DNA of 64,000 nt from positions 62,001 to 126,000 of the forward strand of contig NZ_JAGQCE010000006.1 in assembly GCF_024345995.1 (NCBI RefSeq), given 5' to 3'. The notes beneath the pieces were generated by a model. The model saw nothing but the letters and a program-made list of their open reading frames with translations. It did no database searches and was not told where the DNA came from. Both the position numbers and the translations under genes were made by a program. Origin of the DNA: Synechococcus sp. Cruz-7E5. GTDB taxonomy: Bacteria; Cyanobacteriota; Cyanobacteriia; PCC-6307; Cyanobiaceae. Position 1 is the stretch's first letter, and the number at the start of each line of letters is the position of its first letter. Positions 8,939 to 19,426 of this stretch are shown here, one piece after another.

Positions 8939-9052
8939 ACAGAAATGGTCCCCCCCTCCTGGAGCCGCTCCGGCAGCGGATCCATTCGCGGAGCCAAACA
9001 AGCGTTAAAGGGGAGAGACAAGCGCAGCGTCAACACCTACCTTCGGGTGCGC

Positions 9053-10528
9053 ATGGAGACGCATTTGGCACCGCTGCTCGACCACCGGGCTCCCCTTCAC
9101 TTCATCGGGGTCGGCGGCATAGGGATGTCGGCATTGGCCGGAATCCTGGCCGACCGCGGTTTTCAGGTGAGTGGATCCGATCCGCGGGACAGTCCCGTGC
9201 TCGAGTCCCTGCGCCGCCGTGGGGTACGGGTGTTCGCCCACCAGGATGCAGACACCATTGCGACTTTGAACAGTGATGTCGGCACCTCACCGCTGGTTGT
9301 GATCAGCACAGCGGTGCCGGCTGGCAATCCCGAACTGATGGCAGCCCGCGAGGCCGGCCTGACCATCTGCCACCGCTCCGACGTGCTGGCGGCCCTGATC
9401 AACGCCCAGCCATCGATCGCCGTGGCCGGGAGCCACGGCAAGACCACCACCAGCACCCTGATCGCCACCCTGCTGGCGGCCACCGACCAGGACCCCACCG
9501 CCGTGATCGGTGGCATCGTGCCTGCGTTTCAGAGCAATGCCCGCAGCGGCCGCGGTCGCGTGCTGGTGGCCGAAGCCGATGAATCCGATGGCTCCCTGGT
9601 GAAATTCAGATCCAGCCTCGGGCTGATCACCAACCTGGAGCTCGACCACACCGATCACTACCCCGACCTCGAGGCTCTGATCCAGACGCTCCAGCGCTTC
9701 GCGGCCGGCTGCGGCTCCCTGCTCGCCAATGCCGACTGCCCGGTACTGCGCCAGAATTTCCAGCCCGGCGCCTGGTGGTCGATCGAGAGCAGCGAAGGGG
9801 TCGAGTTCGCCGCCCTGGCGGTGGAAGAGCACGGCGAAGGCACCGTTGCCGACTTTTACGAAAACGGAGAACTGGTGGGGCGCTTCAGCCTGCCCCTGCC
9901 GGGCCGCCACAATCTCAGCAACGCCACGGCCGCCCTGGCTGCCTGCCGGCTGGAGGGCGTGCCGTTCGCCGCCCTGGCCACGGAAATCGGAACCCTGCGC
10001 TCCCCAGGGCGCCGCTTCGACTTCCGGGGCCGCTGGGCCGGCCGCCAGGTGGTCGACGACTATGCCCACCACCCCAGCGAGGTGGAAGCAACGCTGCACA
10101 TGGCCCGCCTGATGGTGACCAGCGGCCGCAGCCCCCTGCCGGAGGTGCCCCAGCGGCTGGTGGCCGTCTTCCAGCCCCACCGCTACAGCCGCACCGCCGA
10201 ATTTCTGGATGCTTTTGCGTCTGCCCTCTCTCTCGCAGACATGGTGCTGCTTGCCCCGCTCTACTCCGCTGGAGAAGTGCCCATCCCCGGTGTCGACAGC
10301 CAGTCCCTGGCTGATCGTATGCAGCAACTGCGACCTGACCTGCCACTGATGGTGAGCGCCACGCTCGATGAGCTGGCCGAACAGGTCGTGAGGCAGAGCC
10401 AGCCCGGCGATCTGGTGTTGGTGATGGGAGCGGGCGATGTGAACGGCGTCTGGGCTCGACTCGAGACCCTCGCAGAACTGAAGTCGTCCGATGCGCCGGA
10501 TGCCCCCGCCGCTCGCCTGGCCGCCTGA
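9053..10528 (+). CDS. murC: UDP-N-acetylmuramate--L-alanine ligase MurC
   Basis: Adds L-alanine to UDP-MurNAc, the first amino acid of the peptidoglycan stem peptide (cytoplasm, ATP-dependent). The 491-residue protein has the N-terminal [14 protein letters not shown] motif, the ATP loop [17 protein letters not shown], the [10 protein letters not shown] motif, [13 protein letters not shown], and the C-terminal [12 protein letters not shown] and [10 protein letters not shown] segments. The frame runs 100 codons further upstream, but the ATG at 9053 places the Rossmann motif at the usual distance. The following murB starts three bases after the stop, so the two are an operon. Confidence 0.96.
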   Translation: METHLAPLLDHRAPLHFIGVGGIGMSALAGILADRGFQVSGSDPRDSPVLESLRRRGVRVFAHQDADTIATLNSDVGTSPLVVISTAVPAGNPELMAAREAGLTICHRSDVLAALINAQPSIAVAGSHGKTTTSTLIATLLAATDQDPTAVIGGIVPAFQSNARSGRGRVLVAEADESDGSLVKFRSSLGLITNLELDHTDHYPDLEALIQTLQRFAAGCGSLLANADCPVLRQNFQPGAWWSIESSEGVEFAALAVEEHGEGTVADFYENGELVGRFSLPLPGRHNLSNATAALAACRLEGVPFAALATEIGTLRSPGRRFDFRGRWAGRQVVDDYAHHPSEVEATLHMARLMVTSGRSPLPEVPQRLVAVFQPHRYSRTAEFLDAFASALSLADMVLLAPLYSAGEVPIPGVDSQSLADRMQQLRPDLPLMVSATLDELAEQVVRQSQPGDLVLVMGAGDVNGVWARLETLAELKSSDAPDAPAARLAA

Positions 10529-10531
10529 GCC

Positions 10532-11485
10532 GTGCCCCTCATCCCGGCTCGCGATCCAGTCCAAAACCAGGTGTCACTGGCCGACTACACCACCTGGAAG
10601 GTGGGCGGACCAGCTGAATGGTTCGCCGAACCGGCCAGTCGCGATGAACTGATGGCGCTGGCCCGCTGGGCTCGGGCGGAGAACCTGCCCCTGCGTCTGA
10701 TCGGAGCAGGCTCGAACCTGCTGGTCAGCGACGGCGGCCTTGATGGGCTCACCCTCTGCAACCGCAGGCTGCAGGGCAGCGTGATCGAGCCGAGCACGGG
10801 ACTGGTGGAGGCCCAGGCCGGCGAACCGATCCCCACCCTGGCGCGCAAGGCAGCAAGGGCTGGCCTGAGCGGACTGGAGTGGGCGGTGGGCATCCCCGGC
10901 ACCGTGGGTGGTGCCGCTGTAATGAATGCCGGCGCCCAGGGTGGCTGTACGGCGGACTGCCTCCAGGAGGTGACGGTGCTCGATCCAGCAGGTGGGGATG
11001 AGCCTTTCGTGCTTCAGAGCAGCGAGCTGGAGTTCGCCTACCGCCACAGCCGACTGCAGCAGGAGCCCCTGCTGGTGCTGTCGGCCCGGTTCCGTCTCAG
11101 CTTCGGCCATGATCCAGCCGAGATCAGCCGGCGCACCAGCGCCAACCTCTCCAGCCGCACCAGCAGCCAGCCCTACCAGCAGCCCAGCTGTGGCAGCGTC
11201 TTCCGCAATCCCGAACCCCGCAAAGCCGGCCAGTTGATCGAGCAGCTCGGGCTCAAGGGCCTGGCCGTGGGCGGGGCGATGGTCTCACCGATCCATGCCA
11301 ACTTCATCGTCAACACCGGCGGCGCCAGCGCCCACGACATCGACCAGCTGATCCGGCTGGTCCAGCAGCGGGTCTTCAGCGCCCACGGCATCGAGCTCCA
11401 CACCGAGGTGAAGCGTCTCGGGCACTTCCCTGCCCCTGACAGCGCGGCAAGGAACCTGAGCGTCGAAGGGGAGGCCGTAGCCTGA
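10532..11485 (+). CDS. murB: UDP-N-acetylenolpyruvoylglucosamine reductase MurB
   Basis: FAD-dependent enzyme that reduces UDP-GlcNAc-enolpyruvate to UDP-MurNAc, the substrate of MurC just upstream. The 317-residue protein starts with GTG and shows the FAD-domain motifs [23 protein letters not shown] and [14 protein letters not shown], the catalytic serine region CGSVFRNP, and a C-terminal HANFIVN. The short form without the extra Tyr loop suggests a type II MurB, as in many Gram-positive and cyanobacterial species. It sits three bases after murC and 21 bases before ybaB. Confidence 0.95.
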   Translation: MPLIPARDPVQNQVSLADYTTWKVGGPAEWFAEPASRDELMALARWARAENLPLRLIGAGSNLLVSDGGLDGLTLCNRRLQGSVIEPSTGLVEAQAGEPIPTLARKAARAGLSGLEWAVGIPGTVGGAAVMNAGAQGGCTADCLQEVTVLDPAGGDEPFVLQSSELEFAYRHSRLQQEPLLVLSARFRLSFGHDPAEISRRTSANLSSRTSSQPYQQPSCGSVFRNPEPRKAGQLIEQLGLKGLAVGGAMVSPIHANFIVNTGGASAHDIDQLIRLVQQRVFSAHGIELHTEVKRLGHFPAPDSAARNLSVEGEAVA

Positions 11486-11506
11486 ACCGGTGCTCTTGGT
11501 TCCCGC

Positions 11507-11842
11507 ATGGCCGGCTTCGGACTTCCCAACTTCGGACAGCTGACCGAAGCCTTTCGCAAGGCCCAGCAGATCCAGCAGGATGCTCAGAAGCTCCAGGACG
11601 AGCTCGACGCCATGGAACTGGAGGGCAGCAGCGCCGATGGCAGGGCCAGCGTCTGGCTGACCGGCAACCAGCAACCGCTGAAGGTGCGGCTCTCCCCCGA
11701 ACTGCTGGCCGATGGTGCGGAGGCCACCGAAGCCGCCACGCTCGAGGCCCTGAAGGCCGCCTATGACGTTTCCACCGGCACGATGAAGGAGCGGATGGAA
11801 GAACTCACCGGCGGCCTGAATCTTCCCGGCCTGGGGGGCTGA
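11507..11842 (+). CDS. YbaB/EbfC family nucleoid-associated protein
   Basis: A 111-residue DNA-binding protein of the YbaB/EbfC family, a dimeric nucleoid-associated protein. It contains the central [16 protein letters not shown] helix and the strand pattern [10 protein letters not shown] typical of the family. It follows murC-murB closely on the same strand and is probably co-transcribed. A role in chromosome structure or regulation is expected from the family; no specific targets can be read here. Confidence 0.9.
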   Translation: MAGFGLPNFGQLTEAFRKAQQIQQDAQKLQDELDAMELEGSSADGRASVWLTGNQQPLKVRLSPELLADGAEATEAATLEALKAAYDVSTGTMKERMEELTGGLNLPGLGG

Positions 11843-11855
11843 TGCGGCCCTGGGC

Positions 11856-12833
11856 TCAGCCCAGATCAGGGGCCTCCTGTCGCTGACGGCGACGGGAGGG
11901 GCCGCTTGGTTGCCGCTGGAAGCGGGTCTCCACGGCCGCGGGGCTGGCGTGCAGCAACTCCTCCAGGCCCTCGGCGTAATAGGCATAGCGGTCCCAGGCC
12001 GTTCCCACCTGGCAACCGGGATCCCCTCGGTGCTGGCAGTTGCTGAAGCGGCAGGGACCACCCTGCCGCAGGGCTTCCACGATTTCTGGGAAGAGCGCCG
12101 GCAGAACAGCGGGATCGCGCGGCAGCTCGGGCCTGTTGAAGCCAGGGGTGTCAGCAATCAGGGCACCGGAGGCGAGGGGGAAGAGCTCCACGTGCCGGGT
12201 GGTGTGGCGTCCGCGCCTGAGCCGACCGGACACGGTGCCGACCCGCAGGGCCAGAGCCGGCACCAGGGCATTGAGCAGGCTGCTCTTGCCCACCCCTGAA
12301 GGACCGCAGAGCACGGAGATTCCGGGCCGGGCAAGCCGCTGTTTCAGTGAGGCCATGCCTTCACCGCTGGCTGCGCTGACCGCGATCGGGTCATAGCCCC
12401 AGCTCCTCAGTCGTTGACACCAGCTCTCGAGCTGTACAACTGGAACCAGATCCACCTTGGAGAACACCACCTGCACCGGCTGACCGCTGTGCTCTGCGGT
12501 GATCAGAAAACGGCTGAGTTGCTCAGGATCCGGAGCAGGATCGGCCATCGCAATGACCACCACGATCCGATCACAGTTGGCCACTGGTGGCCGCCCCAGC
12601 AGGCTGGTGCGCGGCAGCAGATCGCCAACGGCGGCACGACCCGCCGGCCAGTCGATACCCTCCAGCGCCACCCGATCACCCACGTGGATGCGCGCACCCG
12701 CCTGACCCAGCCGGCTGCGCCGGGTGCAGAGCAACTGGTCGAGTCCGCCGGGGCCAGGGATCTCCAGGCTCACCTGGCAGAAGTTGGCCTGAATCGCAGT
12801 GACCAGACCCTTGACCATGGCCTCAGCCCCCAT
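11856..12833 (-). CDS. rsgA: Ribosome small-subunit biogenesis GTPase RsgA
   Basis: A circularly permuted GTPase that helps mature the 30S subunit. The N-terminal OB-fold is followed by the permuted order of GTPase motifs: G4 FSKVDLV, then G1 GPSGVGKSSL, then G3 DTPGFNRPEL. The C-terminal zinc site is CRFSNCQHRGDPGC. The start at 12833 (ATGGGGGCTGA) overlaps the stop of the TusA-like gene upstream by 11 bases; an ATG at 12818 would avoid overlap and begin MVKGLVTAIQ. The overlapping starts suggest translational coupling with the TusA-like gene. The end converges with ybaB, 13 bases apart. Confidence 0.93.
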   Translation of the reverse strand: MGAEAMVKGLVTAIQANFCQVSLEIPGPGGLDQLLCTRRSRLGQAGARIHVGDRVALEGIDWPAGRAAVGDLLPRTSLLGRPPVANCDRIVVVIAMADPAPDPEQLSRFLITAEHSGQPVQVVFSKVDLVPVVQLESWCQRLRSWGYDPIAVSAASGEGMASLKQRLARPGISVLCGPSGVGKSSLLNALVPALALRVGTVSGRLRRGRHTTRHVELFPLASGALIADTPGFNRPELPRDPAVLPALFPEIVEALRQGGPCRFSNCQHRGDPGCQVGTAWDRYAYYAEGLEELLHASPAAVETRFQRQPSGPSRRRQRQEAPDLG

Positions 12834-13116
12834 GGCGGCAAATCCAGAACCGGACCCCCTCCTCGACGTCAGCGTCCTGAGCGCCTGAGGCCTCTCTCGA
12901 CAGGCGCTCAACCCGGTGGCCCTCCTGGCGCAGGCCCTCAGCCACCATCAACTCTGGTTCGCCGGTATCGAGGTCGAGCTGGAGCCACTCACCCGCAGCA
13001 ATCGACTCGAGCGCCAGTCGGCTGCGGATGAAGTTGAGAGGGCAGGGAGTACCACGCAGATCAAGCCGCAGGGTGGGTTCCACCGGCGGGGACCCCGATG
13101 CAGGGCTGCAGGTCAC
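12823..13116 (-). CDS. TusA/SirA family sulfur-carrier-like protein
   Basis: A 97-residue protein of the TusA family, which carries sulfur as a persulfide. The signature LDLRGTPCPLNFIRSRL has the conserved CP dipeptide (the active cysteine) near residue 26. It starts with GTG and lies between dnaJ and rsgA on the same strand. Its actual partner enzymes (a TusE/TusD or an IscS-type desulfurase) are not in the window, so tRNA thiolation is possible but not shown. The family is clear, the substrate is not. Confidence 0.82.
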   Translation of the reverse strand: MTCSPASGSPPVEPTLRLDLRGTPCPLNFIRSRLALESIAAGEWLQLDLDTGEPELMVAEGLRQEGHRVERLSREASGAQDADVEEGVRFWICRHGG

Positions 13117-13131
13117 AGGCAGACCATCGCG

Positions 13132-14253
13132 CTAACCGAACAGCCCGCCGAACAGGCCGCTCTTGTGAGGATGGTCCTTGGCGGAATGGTGACCGGCCAG
13201 CTGCTCGAGCAGCTCCCGTTCGTGGCTGCTGAGCTTGGTGGGCACCTGCACCTTCACCGTGAAGAGATGGTTGCCCCGGGCCACCGGGTTGCCCAGCTTG
13301 GGAACTCCCTTGCCAGTGAGGGTGAGGGTGGTGCCGGGTTGGGTGCCTGCCGGAATCTCAAGGGTGGCCGCACCATCCACCGTGTCCACCTCGATCTTGT
13401 CGCCGAGGATCGCCTGGAGGTAGTTCACCGCCACTTCGGAGTGAATATGGATCCCGTCGCGGCGCAGCTTGTCGTGGGCCTGAACGAACAGGTACACGTA
13501 GAGGTCCCCGGCGGGACCGCCGCGCTGGCCCGCATTGCCCTCGCCAGCCACGCGCAGGCGGGTGCCGGAGTCGACACCGGCAGGAATGGTGATCCGAAGC
13601 TTCTTGCGCACCTGCTGGACCCCCTGGCCGCCACAGGCGCCGCAGGGATCGGCGATCACCTGGCCGGTTCCCTCACAGGTGGGGCAGGGGGCCACCTGGG
13701 TGAAGCTGCCGAAGGGGGTTCGGGTGGCCCGGCGCACCTGACCCTGACCGCCGCAGGTGCCGCAGGTGGTGGGTCCGCTGCCGCTCTTGGCGCCGCTGCC
13801 CTGACAGGTTGCGCAGGTTTCCAGATGACGGATCTGCACCTCCTTCTCCTGGCCAAAGACCGCCTCGTTGAAGCTGATGCTCAGATCTAGGCGGAGGTCA
13901 TCCCCCTGGCGGGGACCACGGCGGCGGGGGCCGGCTCCAGCTCCGCCGCCAGCAGCGGCACCTCCGAAACCACTGAAGAACGTCTCGAAAAGGTCGGCGA
14001 ACCCTCCCATGTCGCCCATGTCGGGCGCGCCGGCACCGGAAACACCCGCTTCACCGAACTGGTCGTAGCGGGCCCGGGTCTGCGGATCACTGAGCACCTC
14101 GTAGGCCCGGCCGATCTCCTTGAAGCGGTCCTCCGCGCCGGACTCCTTGTTGATGTCAGGGTGGTATTGGCGGGCGAGGCGTCGATAGGCCCGCTTCAGG
14201 GTGTCGGCATCCGCGTCGCGGGACACCCCCAGCAGGTCGTAGTACTCGGCCAT
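13132..14253 (-). CDS. dnaJ: Molecular chaperone DnaJ
   Basis: The J-protein partner of DnaK. The 373-residue protein has a J domain with HPD (QYHPDINKE), a Gly-rich linker (residues about 70-110), the four zinc-finger repeats [24 protein letters not shown] and CGACGGQG, and the substrate-binding C-terminal domains. It is a type I (classical) DnaJ. Its ATG overlaps the grpE stop codon (ATGA arrangement), so grpE-dnaJ is a coupled operon. The DnaK partner is about 44 kb away. Confidence 0.96.
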   Translation of the reverse strand: MAEYYDLLGVSRDADADTLKRAYRRLARQYHPDINKESGAEDRFKEIGRAYEVLSDPQTRARYDQFGEAGVSGAGAPDMGDMGGFADLFETFFSGFGGAAAGGGAGAGPRRRGPRQGDDLRLDLSISFNEAVFGQEKEVQIRHLETCATCQGSGAKSGSGPTTCGTCGGQGQVRRATRTPFGSFTQVAPCPTCEGTGQVIADPCGACGGQGVQQVRKKLRITIPAGVDSGTRLRVAGEGNAGQRGGPAGDLYVYLFVQAHDKLRRDGIHIHSEVAVNYLQAILGDKIEVDTVDGAATLEIPAGTQPGTTLTLTGKGVPKLGNPVARGNHLFTVKVQVPTKLSSHERELLEQLAGHHSAKDHPHKSGLFGGLFG

Positions 14254-14948
14254 CAGCTGGATTCCTCACCACCCACTGTCCCGTCCTGGGCCGGGGACGC
14301 GGCCCCCTCCGAGGCCCCGGGACCCGGTCCCATCGAGACTTTGACCAGAGCATGGCGCAGCACGCGCCCATTCAGCTGATAGCCGCGCTGGAGTTCCTCA
14401 ATCACCAGGTCCTCGTTCACCAGGTCACTGGGCTCGCGCAGCACCGCTTCGTGCAGGTTGGGATCAAACGGTTCACCCTCCACCCGCATCGGGGCCACTC
14501 CCAGCTGCTTGAAGGCATCCACCAGCTGCTTGTAGAGACCCTGATAGCTGCGATGGAGGCCCAGGGCCTCCTCACTCTGGGGATCGAGCTGCTGGCGGGC
14601 ACGGTCGAAGTTGTCGACGACGGGCAGAATCTCGCTGAGGGTGGAGCAGGCGATCTGCAGGCGCAGGTCCTCCTGATCGCGGCTCTGGCGTTTGCGGAAG
14701 TTGTCGAAGTCGGCGGCGATGCGCATGTACTGACCGCGCAGGGTCTCATGCTCACGCCGCAGGGTCTCGAGTTCCGCGGACAGTCGCTGGGCCACGGACT
14801 CCGCGTCCGTCTCGGCACCGGCAGCTGCCGCAGCCTGCGGAGCGCCGGTGTCGGCCGGAGTATCCACCCCCGACTGGTCAAGGTTTTGAATCAGGGAGTC
14901 CGCCTCGGCGGAGAGATCCTGTGGGAAGGGAGTGGCTTCGCCGCTCAT
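14253..14948 (-). CDS. grpE: Nucleotide exchange factor GrpE
   Basis: Releases ADP from DnaK. The 231-residue protein has an acidic, Ala-rich N-terminus (1-50), a long coiled-coil ([20 protein letters not shown]) and the GrpE signature with FDNFRKRQ and [11 protein letters not shown]-type sequence, ending in [13 protein letters not shown]. The open frame continues upstream towards pilB on the opposite strand, but the ATG at 14948 gives the usual length. It precedes dnaJ with a one-base overlap. A divergent 102-bp region separates it from pilB. Confidence 0.95.
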   Translation of the reverse strand: MSGEATPFPQDLSAEADSLIQNLDQSGVDTPADTGAPQAAAAAGAETDAESVAQRLSAELETLRREHETLRGQYMRIAADFDNFRKRQSRDQEDLRLQIACSTLSEILPVVDNFDRARQQLDPQSEEALGLHRSYQGLYKQLVDAFKQLGVAPMRVEGEPFDPNLHEAVLREPSDLVNEDLVIEELQRGYQLNGRVLRHALVKVSMGPGPGASEGAASPAQDGTVGGEESS

Positions 14949-15050
14949 GCTGACTGCAACGCCAATCGGTCCTAAACATGTTGATGGTCGACGGGCTCCT
15001 CCCACAAGCGGCGGAAGCCCGCACCTGATCCCTTCGGCCCCGTCCTGGCC

Positions 15051-16859
15051 ATGACCCTCTCGGCGACACGCCCGGTCCCTGCGGCCGAAACGCTCCAGCA
15101 CAGGCGCCTGGAGGCCGAGCTGCTCAGCGGTGAAAAGCTTCTGCTGCCAGTCGAGCTGCAGCTGGCCGATCCACGGGCCGCCGAAGCCTGCCCCACGATC
15201 GAAGCCCAGCAATGGCGCGAATGGGTGGCCCTGCCCCTGGTGCGCCAGGGGGAGCGGCTCCAGGTCGCGATCCCCAGCCATTGGCAGGCGCAGCAGCGCC
15301 AGCAGCTGGAGGAGGCCGTGCTGGCCAACGGCATCACCCCCGACTTGCGCCTGGGGCTGGAAGAGGAGATCAGCGAGGCGCTGAAGCAGACAATGGCCGA
15401 CCGTCGTCATCGCCCCAGCGAAGACACCGCCCTGGCCTCCCAGCCCAACGGCCTTTCCCTGCTGGAGGGCCTCAGTCTGGAGAGCCGCCTGGAGGAGGCC
15501 CCCGCCGATCAGGAGCAGGAGCTGGATCTGGAGGAGAGCCTCAGGGCCTCCAACGCCTCACCGGTGGTGAGCCTGGTGAACCGCATCCTGATCCAGGCGA
15601 TGGAGTCGGAGTCGAGCGACATCCACGTGGAGCCGGAGGAGGACGGGCTGCGGATCCGCTTTCGCCAGGACGGGGTGCTGCATCCCGTCGAACACCTGCC
15701 CAGGAGCCTGGCACCAGCGGTCACCTCCCGCCTCAAGATCATGGCCGAGCTGGACATCGCCGAGCGGCGGATGCCCCAGGACGGCCGCATCCGCCGGATG
15801 TTCCGCGGCCGCACGATCGAACTGCGGGTGAGCACCCTGCCGGGCCGCTGGGGAGAGAAGGTGGTGCTGCGGCTGCTCGACAGCGGCAGCACACGTCTGG
15901 GCCTCGACCGGCTGATCACCGAGCCCGCCACCCTGTCGACGGTTCGCTCCATGGGCGCGAGGCCCTTCGGGATGGTGCTGGTGACCGGGCCCACCGGCTC
16001 GGGCAAGTCGACCACGCTCTATTCCCTGCTGGCGGAGAGGAACGAACCCAGCATCAACATCTCCACCGTCGAGGATCCGATCGAGTACATGCTCAAGGGG
16101 ATCACCCAGACCCAGGTGAACCGCGACAAGGGGTACGACTTCAGCACCGCCCTGCGGGCCTTCATGCGCCAGGACCCGGACGTGCTGCTGGTGGGGGAAA
16201 CCCGCGATGGGGAAACGGCCAAGACCGCCATCGAGGCGGCCCTGACCGGCCACCTGGTGCTCACGACCCTGCACTGCAACGACGCCCCCAGTGCCATCGC
16301 CCGGCTCAGCGAGATGGGGGTGGAGCCCTTCATGGTGAGTGCCTCCCTGATCGGGATCGTCTCCCAACGGTTGCTGCGCAAAGTCTGCGGGACCTGCCGT
16401 GTGCCCTACCACCCAGGGGAGGAAGAGCTGGGCCATTTCGGCCTCTTCGCCAGCCAGGAGCAGTCGATCACCTTCTACAAAGCCCGAAGGGGACCCAGGG
16501 CCGACGGCAGCAGCTGTCCCACCTGCCAGGGACGGGGCTACAAGGGCCGCATCGGCGTCTATGAAGTGCTGAGGATCAACGACAACCTCGCCAGCGCCAT
16601 CGCAAAGGGCGCCAGCACCGACGTGATCCGCAATCTTTCGATCGAGACCGGCATGAAAACCCTGCTGGTCTATGGCCTGGAACTGGTCCGTCACGGCCAG
16701 ACCACCCTCGAGGAAGTGGAGCGGATGCTGCTCACCGACACGGAACTGGAGTTACAGCGACGCACCCAGGCACTCACCACCTTGACCTGCCAGGGCTGCG
16801 GGGCGGGCCTCAGGGATGAATGGCTGGAGTGCCCCTACTGCCTGACCCCCCGTCGCTGA
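15051..16859 (+). CDS. pilB: Type IV pilus extension ATPase PilB, with C-terminal zinc-ribbon-like motif
   Basis: Powers pilus polymerisation and DNA uptake as the GspE/PilB-type hexameric ATPase at the inner membrane. The 602-residue protein has an N-terminal MshEN-like domain, Walker [10 protein letters not shown] (about 313-321), the Asp and His boxes, Walker B, and the tetracysteine metal site CGTC ... CPTC (about 446 and 490) characteristic of the GspE/PilB family. After the standard end it carries a further motif, [18 protein letters not shown] (580-597), resembling a zinc ribbon. It is the first gene of pilB-pilT-pilC. Confidence 0.93.
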   Translation: MTLSATRPVPAAETLQHRRLEAELLSGEKLLLPVELQLADPRAAEACPTIEAQQWREWVALPLVRQGERLQVAIPSHWQAQQRQQLEEAVLANGITPDLRLGLEEEISEALKQTMADRRHRPSEDTALASQPNGLSLLEGLSLESRLEEAPADQEQELDLEESLRASNASPVVSLVNRILIQAMESESSDIHVEPEEDGLRIRFRQDGVLHPVEHLPRSLAPAVTSRLKIMAELDIAERRMPQDGRIRRMFRGRTIELRVSTLPGRWGEKVVLRLLDSGSTRLGLDRLITEPATLSTVRSMGARPFGMVLVTGPTGSGKSTTLYSLLAERNEPSINISTVEDPIEYMLKGITQTQVNRDKGYDFSTALRAFMRQDPDVLLVGETRDGETAKTAIEAALTGHLVLTTLHCNDAPSAIARLSEMGVEPFMVSASLIGIVSQRLLRKVCGTCRVPYHPGEEELGHFGLFASQEQSITFYKARRGPRADGSSCPTCQGRGYKGRIGVYEVLRINDNLASAIAKGASTDVIRNLSIETGMKTLLVYGLELVRHGQTTLEEVERMLLTDTELELQRRTQALTTLTCQGCGAGLRDEWLECPYCLTPRR

Positions 16860-16906
16860 GTGTTGCGGGCCACCGGGGCGAGACTCAGAATCCAGATCAA
16901 CCCGGC

Positions 16907-17995
16907 ATGGTCCCGATGGAGCTCCAGATCGAGGAGTTGATGGAAGAGCTGGTCGAGCTGAAGGGCAGCGACCTTCACCTCTCAGCGGGCCAGCAACCCT
17001 ACGGACGCTTCAACGGGGAACTCCGGCCGATGCGGGAGCAGGCCCTGAGCGAGGAATCCTGCAACCGCATGATTTTCTCGATCCTCACCAACTCCCAGCG
17101 CAAGCAACTGGAACAGACCTGGGAACTCGACTGCTCCTACGGCCTGCGCGGCCTGGCCCGCTTCCGCATCAACGTTTTCAGCCAGCGCGGCACCTACGCC
17201 GCCTCCATGCGAGCCCTGAACAGCAAGGTGCCCACCCCCCAGGAGCTTGGCCTGCCTCCGGTGGTGGTGGAGATCACCAAGCGGCCTTCGGGGCTGGTGC
17301 TGGTGACGGGGCCGACTGGATCGGGCAAGAGCACCACCCTGGCCTCGCTGCTCGATTACATCAACCACAGCCGGGCCGAGCACATCATCACGATCGAAGA
17401 TCCGATCGAATTCGCCTACATCAATGACAAGAGCCTGATCCATCAGCGCCAGCTCAACGAAGACACCAAAAGTTTCAGCAATGCCCTCAGGGCAGCCCTG
17501 AGGGAGGACCCCGATGTGATTCTGGTGGGGGAAATGCGTGATCTGGAAACGATTCAGCTCGCCATCACCGCAGCCGAAACCGGTCACCTGGTATTCGCCA
17601 CCCTGCACACCAGTTCCGCCGCCCAGACCGTGGACCGCATGGTGGATGTGTTTCCGGCGGGCCAGCAGGCCCAGATCTGCACCCAGCTCAGCAGCAGCCT
17701 GGCCGCGATCTTCGCCCAGACGCTCTGCCGCCGGAGTTCACCCTCCAGCCACAGCTACGGCCGGGTGATGGCCCAGGAGATCATGGTCAACACGCCGGCC
17801 ATGGCCAACCTGATCCGGGAGGCAAAAACCGCCCAGATCTATTCCCAGATTCAGACCGGAGGCCAACTGGGCATGCAGACTCTGGAAAAAGCCCTGGCCG
17901 ACATGGTCAAGCAGGGGGACATTGCCCTGGAGGAGGCCCGCACCCACTCAACCAAGCCGGATGAGTTGAATCGGCTGCTCAGCAACTCTCTCTGA
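16907..17995 (+). CDS. pilT: Type IV pilus retraction ATPase PilT
   Basis: Depolymerises the pilus, giving twitching motility and DNA uptake. The 362-residue protein has the PAS-like N-terminal region (KGSDLHLSAGQQP), Walker [10 protein letters not shown] (about 136-144), EDPIEF, HQRQ, the LREDPDVILVGEMRDLET box and the C-terminal AxxNLIRE motif (AMANLIRE). There is an upstream longer frame, but the ATGs at 16907 and 16916 match the normal PilT N-terminus. It follows pilB by 47 bases and precedes pilC by 12 bases. Confidence 0.93.
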   Translation: MVPMELQIEELMEELVELKGSDLHLSAGQQPYGRFNGELRPMREQALSEESCNRMIFSILTNSQRKQLEQTWELDCSYGLRGLARFRINVFSQRGTYAASMRALNSKVPTPQELGLPPVVVEITKRPSGLVLVTGPTGSGKSTTLASLLDYINHSRAEHIITIEDPIEFAYINDKSLIHQRQLNEDTKSFSNALRAALREDPDVILVGEMRDLETIQLAITAAETGHLVFATLHTSSAAQTVDRMVDVFPAGQQAQICTQLSSSLAAIFAQTLCRRSSPSSHSYGRVMAQEIMVNTPAMANLIREAKTAQIYSQIQTGGQLGMQTLEKALADMVKQGDIALEEARTHSTKPDELNRLLSNSL

Positions 17996-18007
17996 TCCGT
18001 ATCCTCC

Positions 18008-19411
18008 ATGCCTGCCTATCTGGCCACTTACACCAGCAGCCAAGGCGACCAGCGTGAGCTGCGGCTGGAAGCCTCCGATCTGCCCGCGGCCCGCCGCAAC
18101 CTGCGCCGGCGAGGAATCCTTGCCAGCTCCCTGGTGCCGGCGCAGGAAGGATCCACCCCGATCTTCACCGCCACCTACGCCAATCAACGGGGCCAGCAGA
18201 AGGTGATCCAGCTGAAAGCCCCTGATCTGGCCAGCGCCAAGCGGGACCTGCGCCGACGCGGCATTGCCGCAACCTCCGTTGTGCCGATGGCCTCGACCCG
18301 CTCGGTGCAGGCCAGCGGCGGCAAGGGGAGCACCAGTCTGTTCAGCCGGGATCTGGGGACGATGTTCCAGGCCAGGCCTTCTGTGCGGGAGAAGGCGCTG
18401 TTCGCCAGCAAGCTCTCAGCGCTGGTGGATTCTGGCGTGCCGATTGTCCGGGGCCTCACCCTGGTGGCCAAGCAGCAGAAGAAACCGATCTTCCGGCAGG
18501 CCCTCCAAGCCGTCGCCAGCGAGGTGAGCCAGGGGGTGAGCCTGGGCGCAGCGATGCGCCGCTGGCCCAAGGTCTTCGATCGGCTCACCATCGCCATGGT
18601 CGAAGCCGGCGAGCTTGGAGGGGTTCTGGATCAAACTCTGAAGCGGCTGGCCCTGTTGCTGGAGCAGAACGCCAAGCTGCAGAATCAGATCAAGGGAGCC
18701 CTGGCCTATCCGGTGATCGTGCTGATGATCGCCATTGCCGTCTTTCTCGGCATGACGATTTTCCTGATCCCCACCTTTGCCGATCTCTACGCATCGCTGG
18801 GTGCGGAGCTGCCTGTCTTCACCCAGATGATGGTGAATCTGAGCGCCCTGCTTCGCTCGGCATTCTCTTTGTTTCTGATCGCCTTTCTGATCCTGGCCGG
18901 ATGGCTGTTGGTGGTTGTTTACAACACTCCCCTGGGCAAACGGCGGATCGACGGCTTCATCCTGAAGCTTCCCCTGTTCGGCGACCTTATACAGAAAACC
19001 GAAACAGCCCAGTTCTGCCGAACCTTCAGCTCCCTGAGCAAAGCGGGTGTGCCGATTCTTATGAGTCTGGAACTTGTTCGAGACACCTCTCGCAACTCAA
19101 TCTTTGCCGATGCGATCGAGGACTGCCGGGTGGAGATTCAGGACGGCATTCCCGTGAGTGTGGCCCTCTCCCGCAAGAACGTGTTTCCAGAGATGGCTCT
19201 GAGCATGTTGGCGATTGGCGAAGAAACGGGAGAAATGGATGCCATGCTATCCAAGGTCGCTGATTTCTACGAAGACGAGGTGGAGGTGGCAGTCAAAGCG
19301 CTCACCTCTCTCCTGGAGCCCATCATGATCGTGATCGTCGGCATCATCGTGGGTGTGATTCTCGTGGCCATGTATCTCCCGATGTTCTCAATCTTCGACA
19401 AGATTCGCTGA
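18008..19411 (+). CDS. pilC: Type IV pilus inner-membrane platform protein PilC, N-terminal module duplicated
   Basis: Inner-membrane platform of the type IV pilus on which PilB and PilT act. The 467-residue protein has two GspF domains (about 140-265 and 340-465), each with membrane helices and containing MIAIAVFLGMTIFLIPTF and IVGIIVGVILVAMYLPMF. It starts with two similar N-terminal modules: residues 4-44 and 53-93 align without gaps, offset 49, with 21 of 41 identical, each ending NLRRRG/DLRRRG then I...VVP-type sequence. Typical PilC has a single such module. It is the last gene of the cluster. Confidence 0.92.
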   Translation: MPAYLATYTSSQGDQRELRLEASDLPAARRNLRRRGILASSLVPAQEGSTPIFTATYANQRGQQKVIQLKAPDLASAKRDLRRRGIAATSVVPMASTRSVQASGGKGSTSLFSRDLGTMFQARPSVREKALFASKLSALVDSGVPIVRGLTLVAKQQKKPIFRQALQAVASEVSQGVSLGAAMRRWPKVFDRLTIAMVEAGELGGVLDQTLKRLALLLEQNAKLQNQIKGALAYPVIVLMIAIAVFLGMTIFLIPTFADLYASLGAELPVFTQMMVNLSALLRSAFSLFLIAFLILAGWLLVVVYNTPLGKRRIDGFILKLPLFGDLIQKTETAQFCRTFSSLSKAGVPILMSLELVRDTSRNSIFADAIEDCRVEIQDGIPVSVALSRKNVFPEMALSMLAIGEETGEMDAMLSKVADFYEDEVEVAVKALTSLLEPIMIVIVGIIVGVILVAMYLPMFSIFDKIR

Positions 19412-19426
19412 ACTTCTACGCACCGC

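Noticed and set aside
9287-10564. A 425-codon minus-strand frame opposite murC
   Set aside because: MurC motifs are intact on the plus strand; the opposing frame is Gly/Gln/His-rich low-complexity sequence.
15212-16564. A 450-codon plus-strand frame inside pilB
   Set aside because: Different frame from the clear PilB sequence, Pro/Arg/Gly-rich, no motif.
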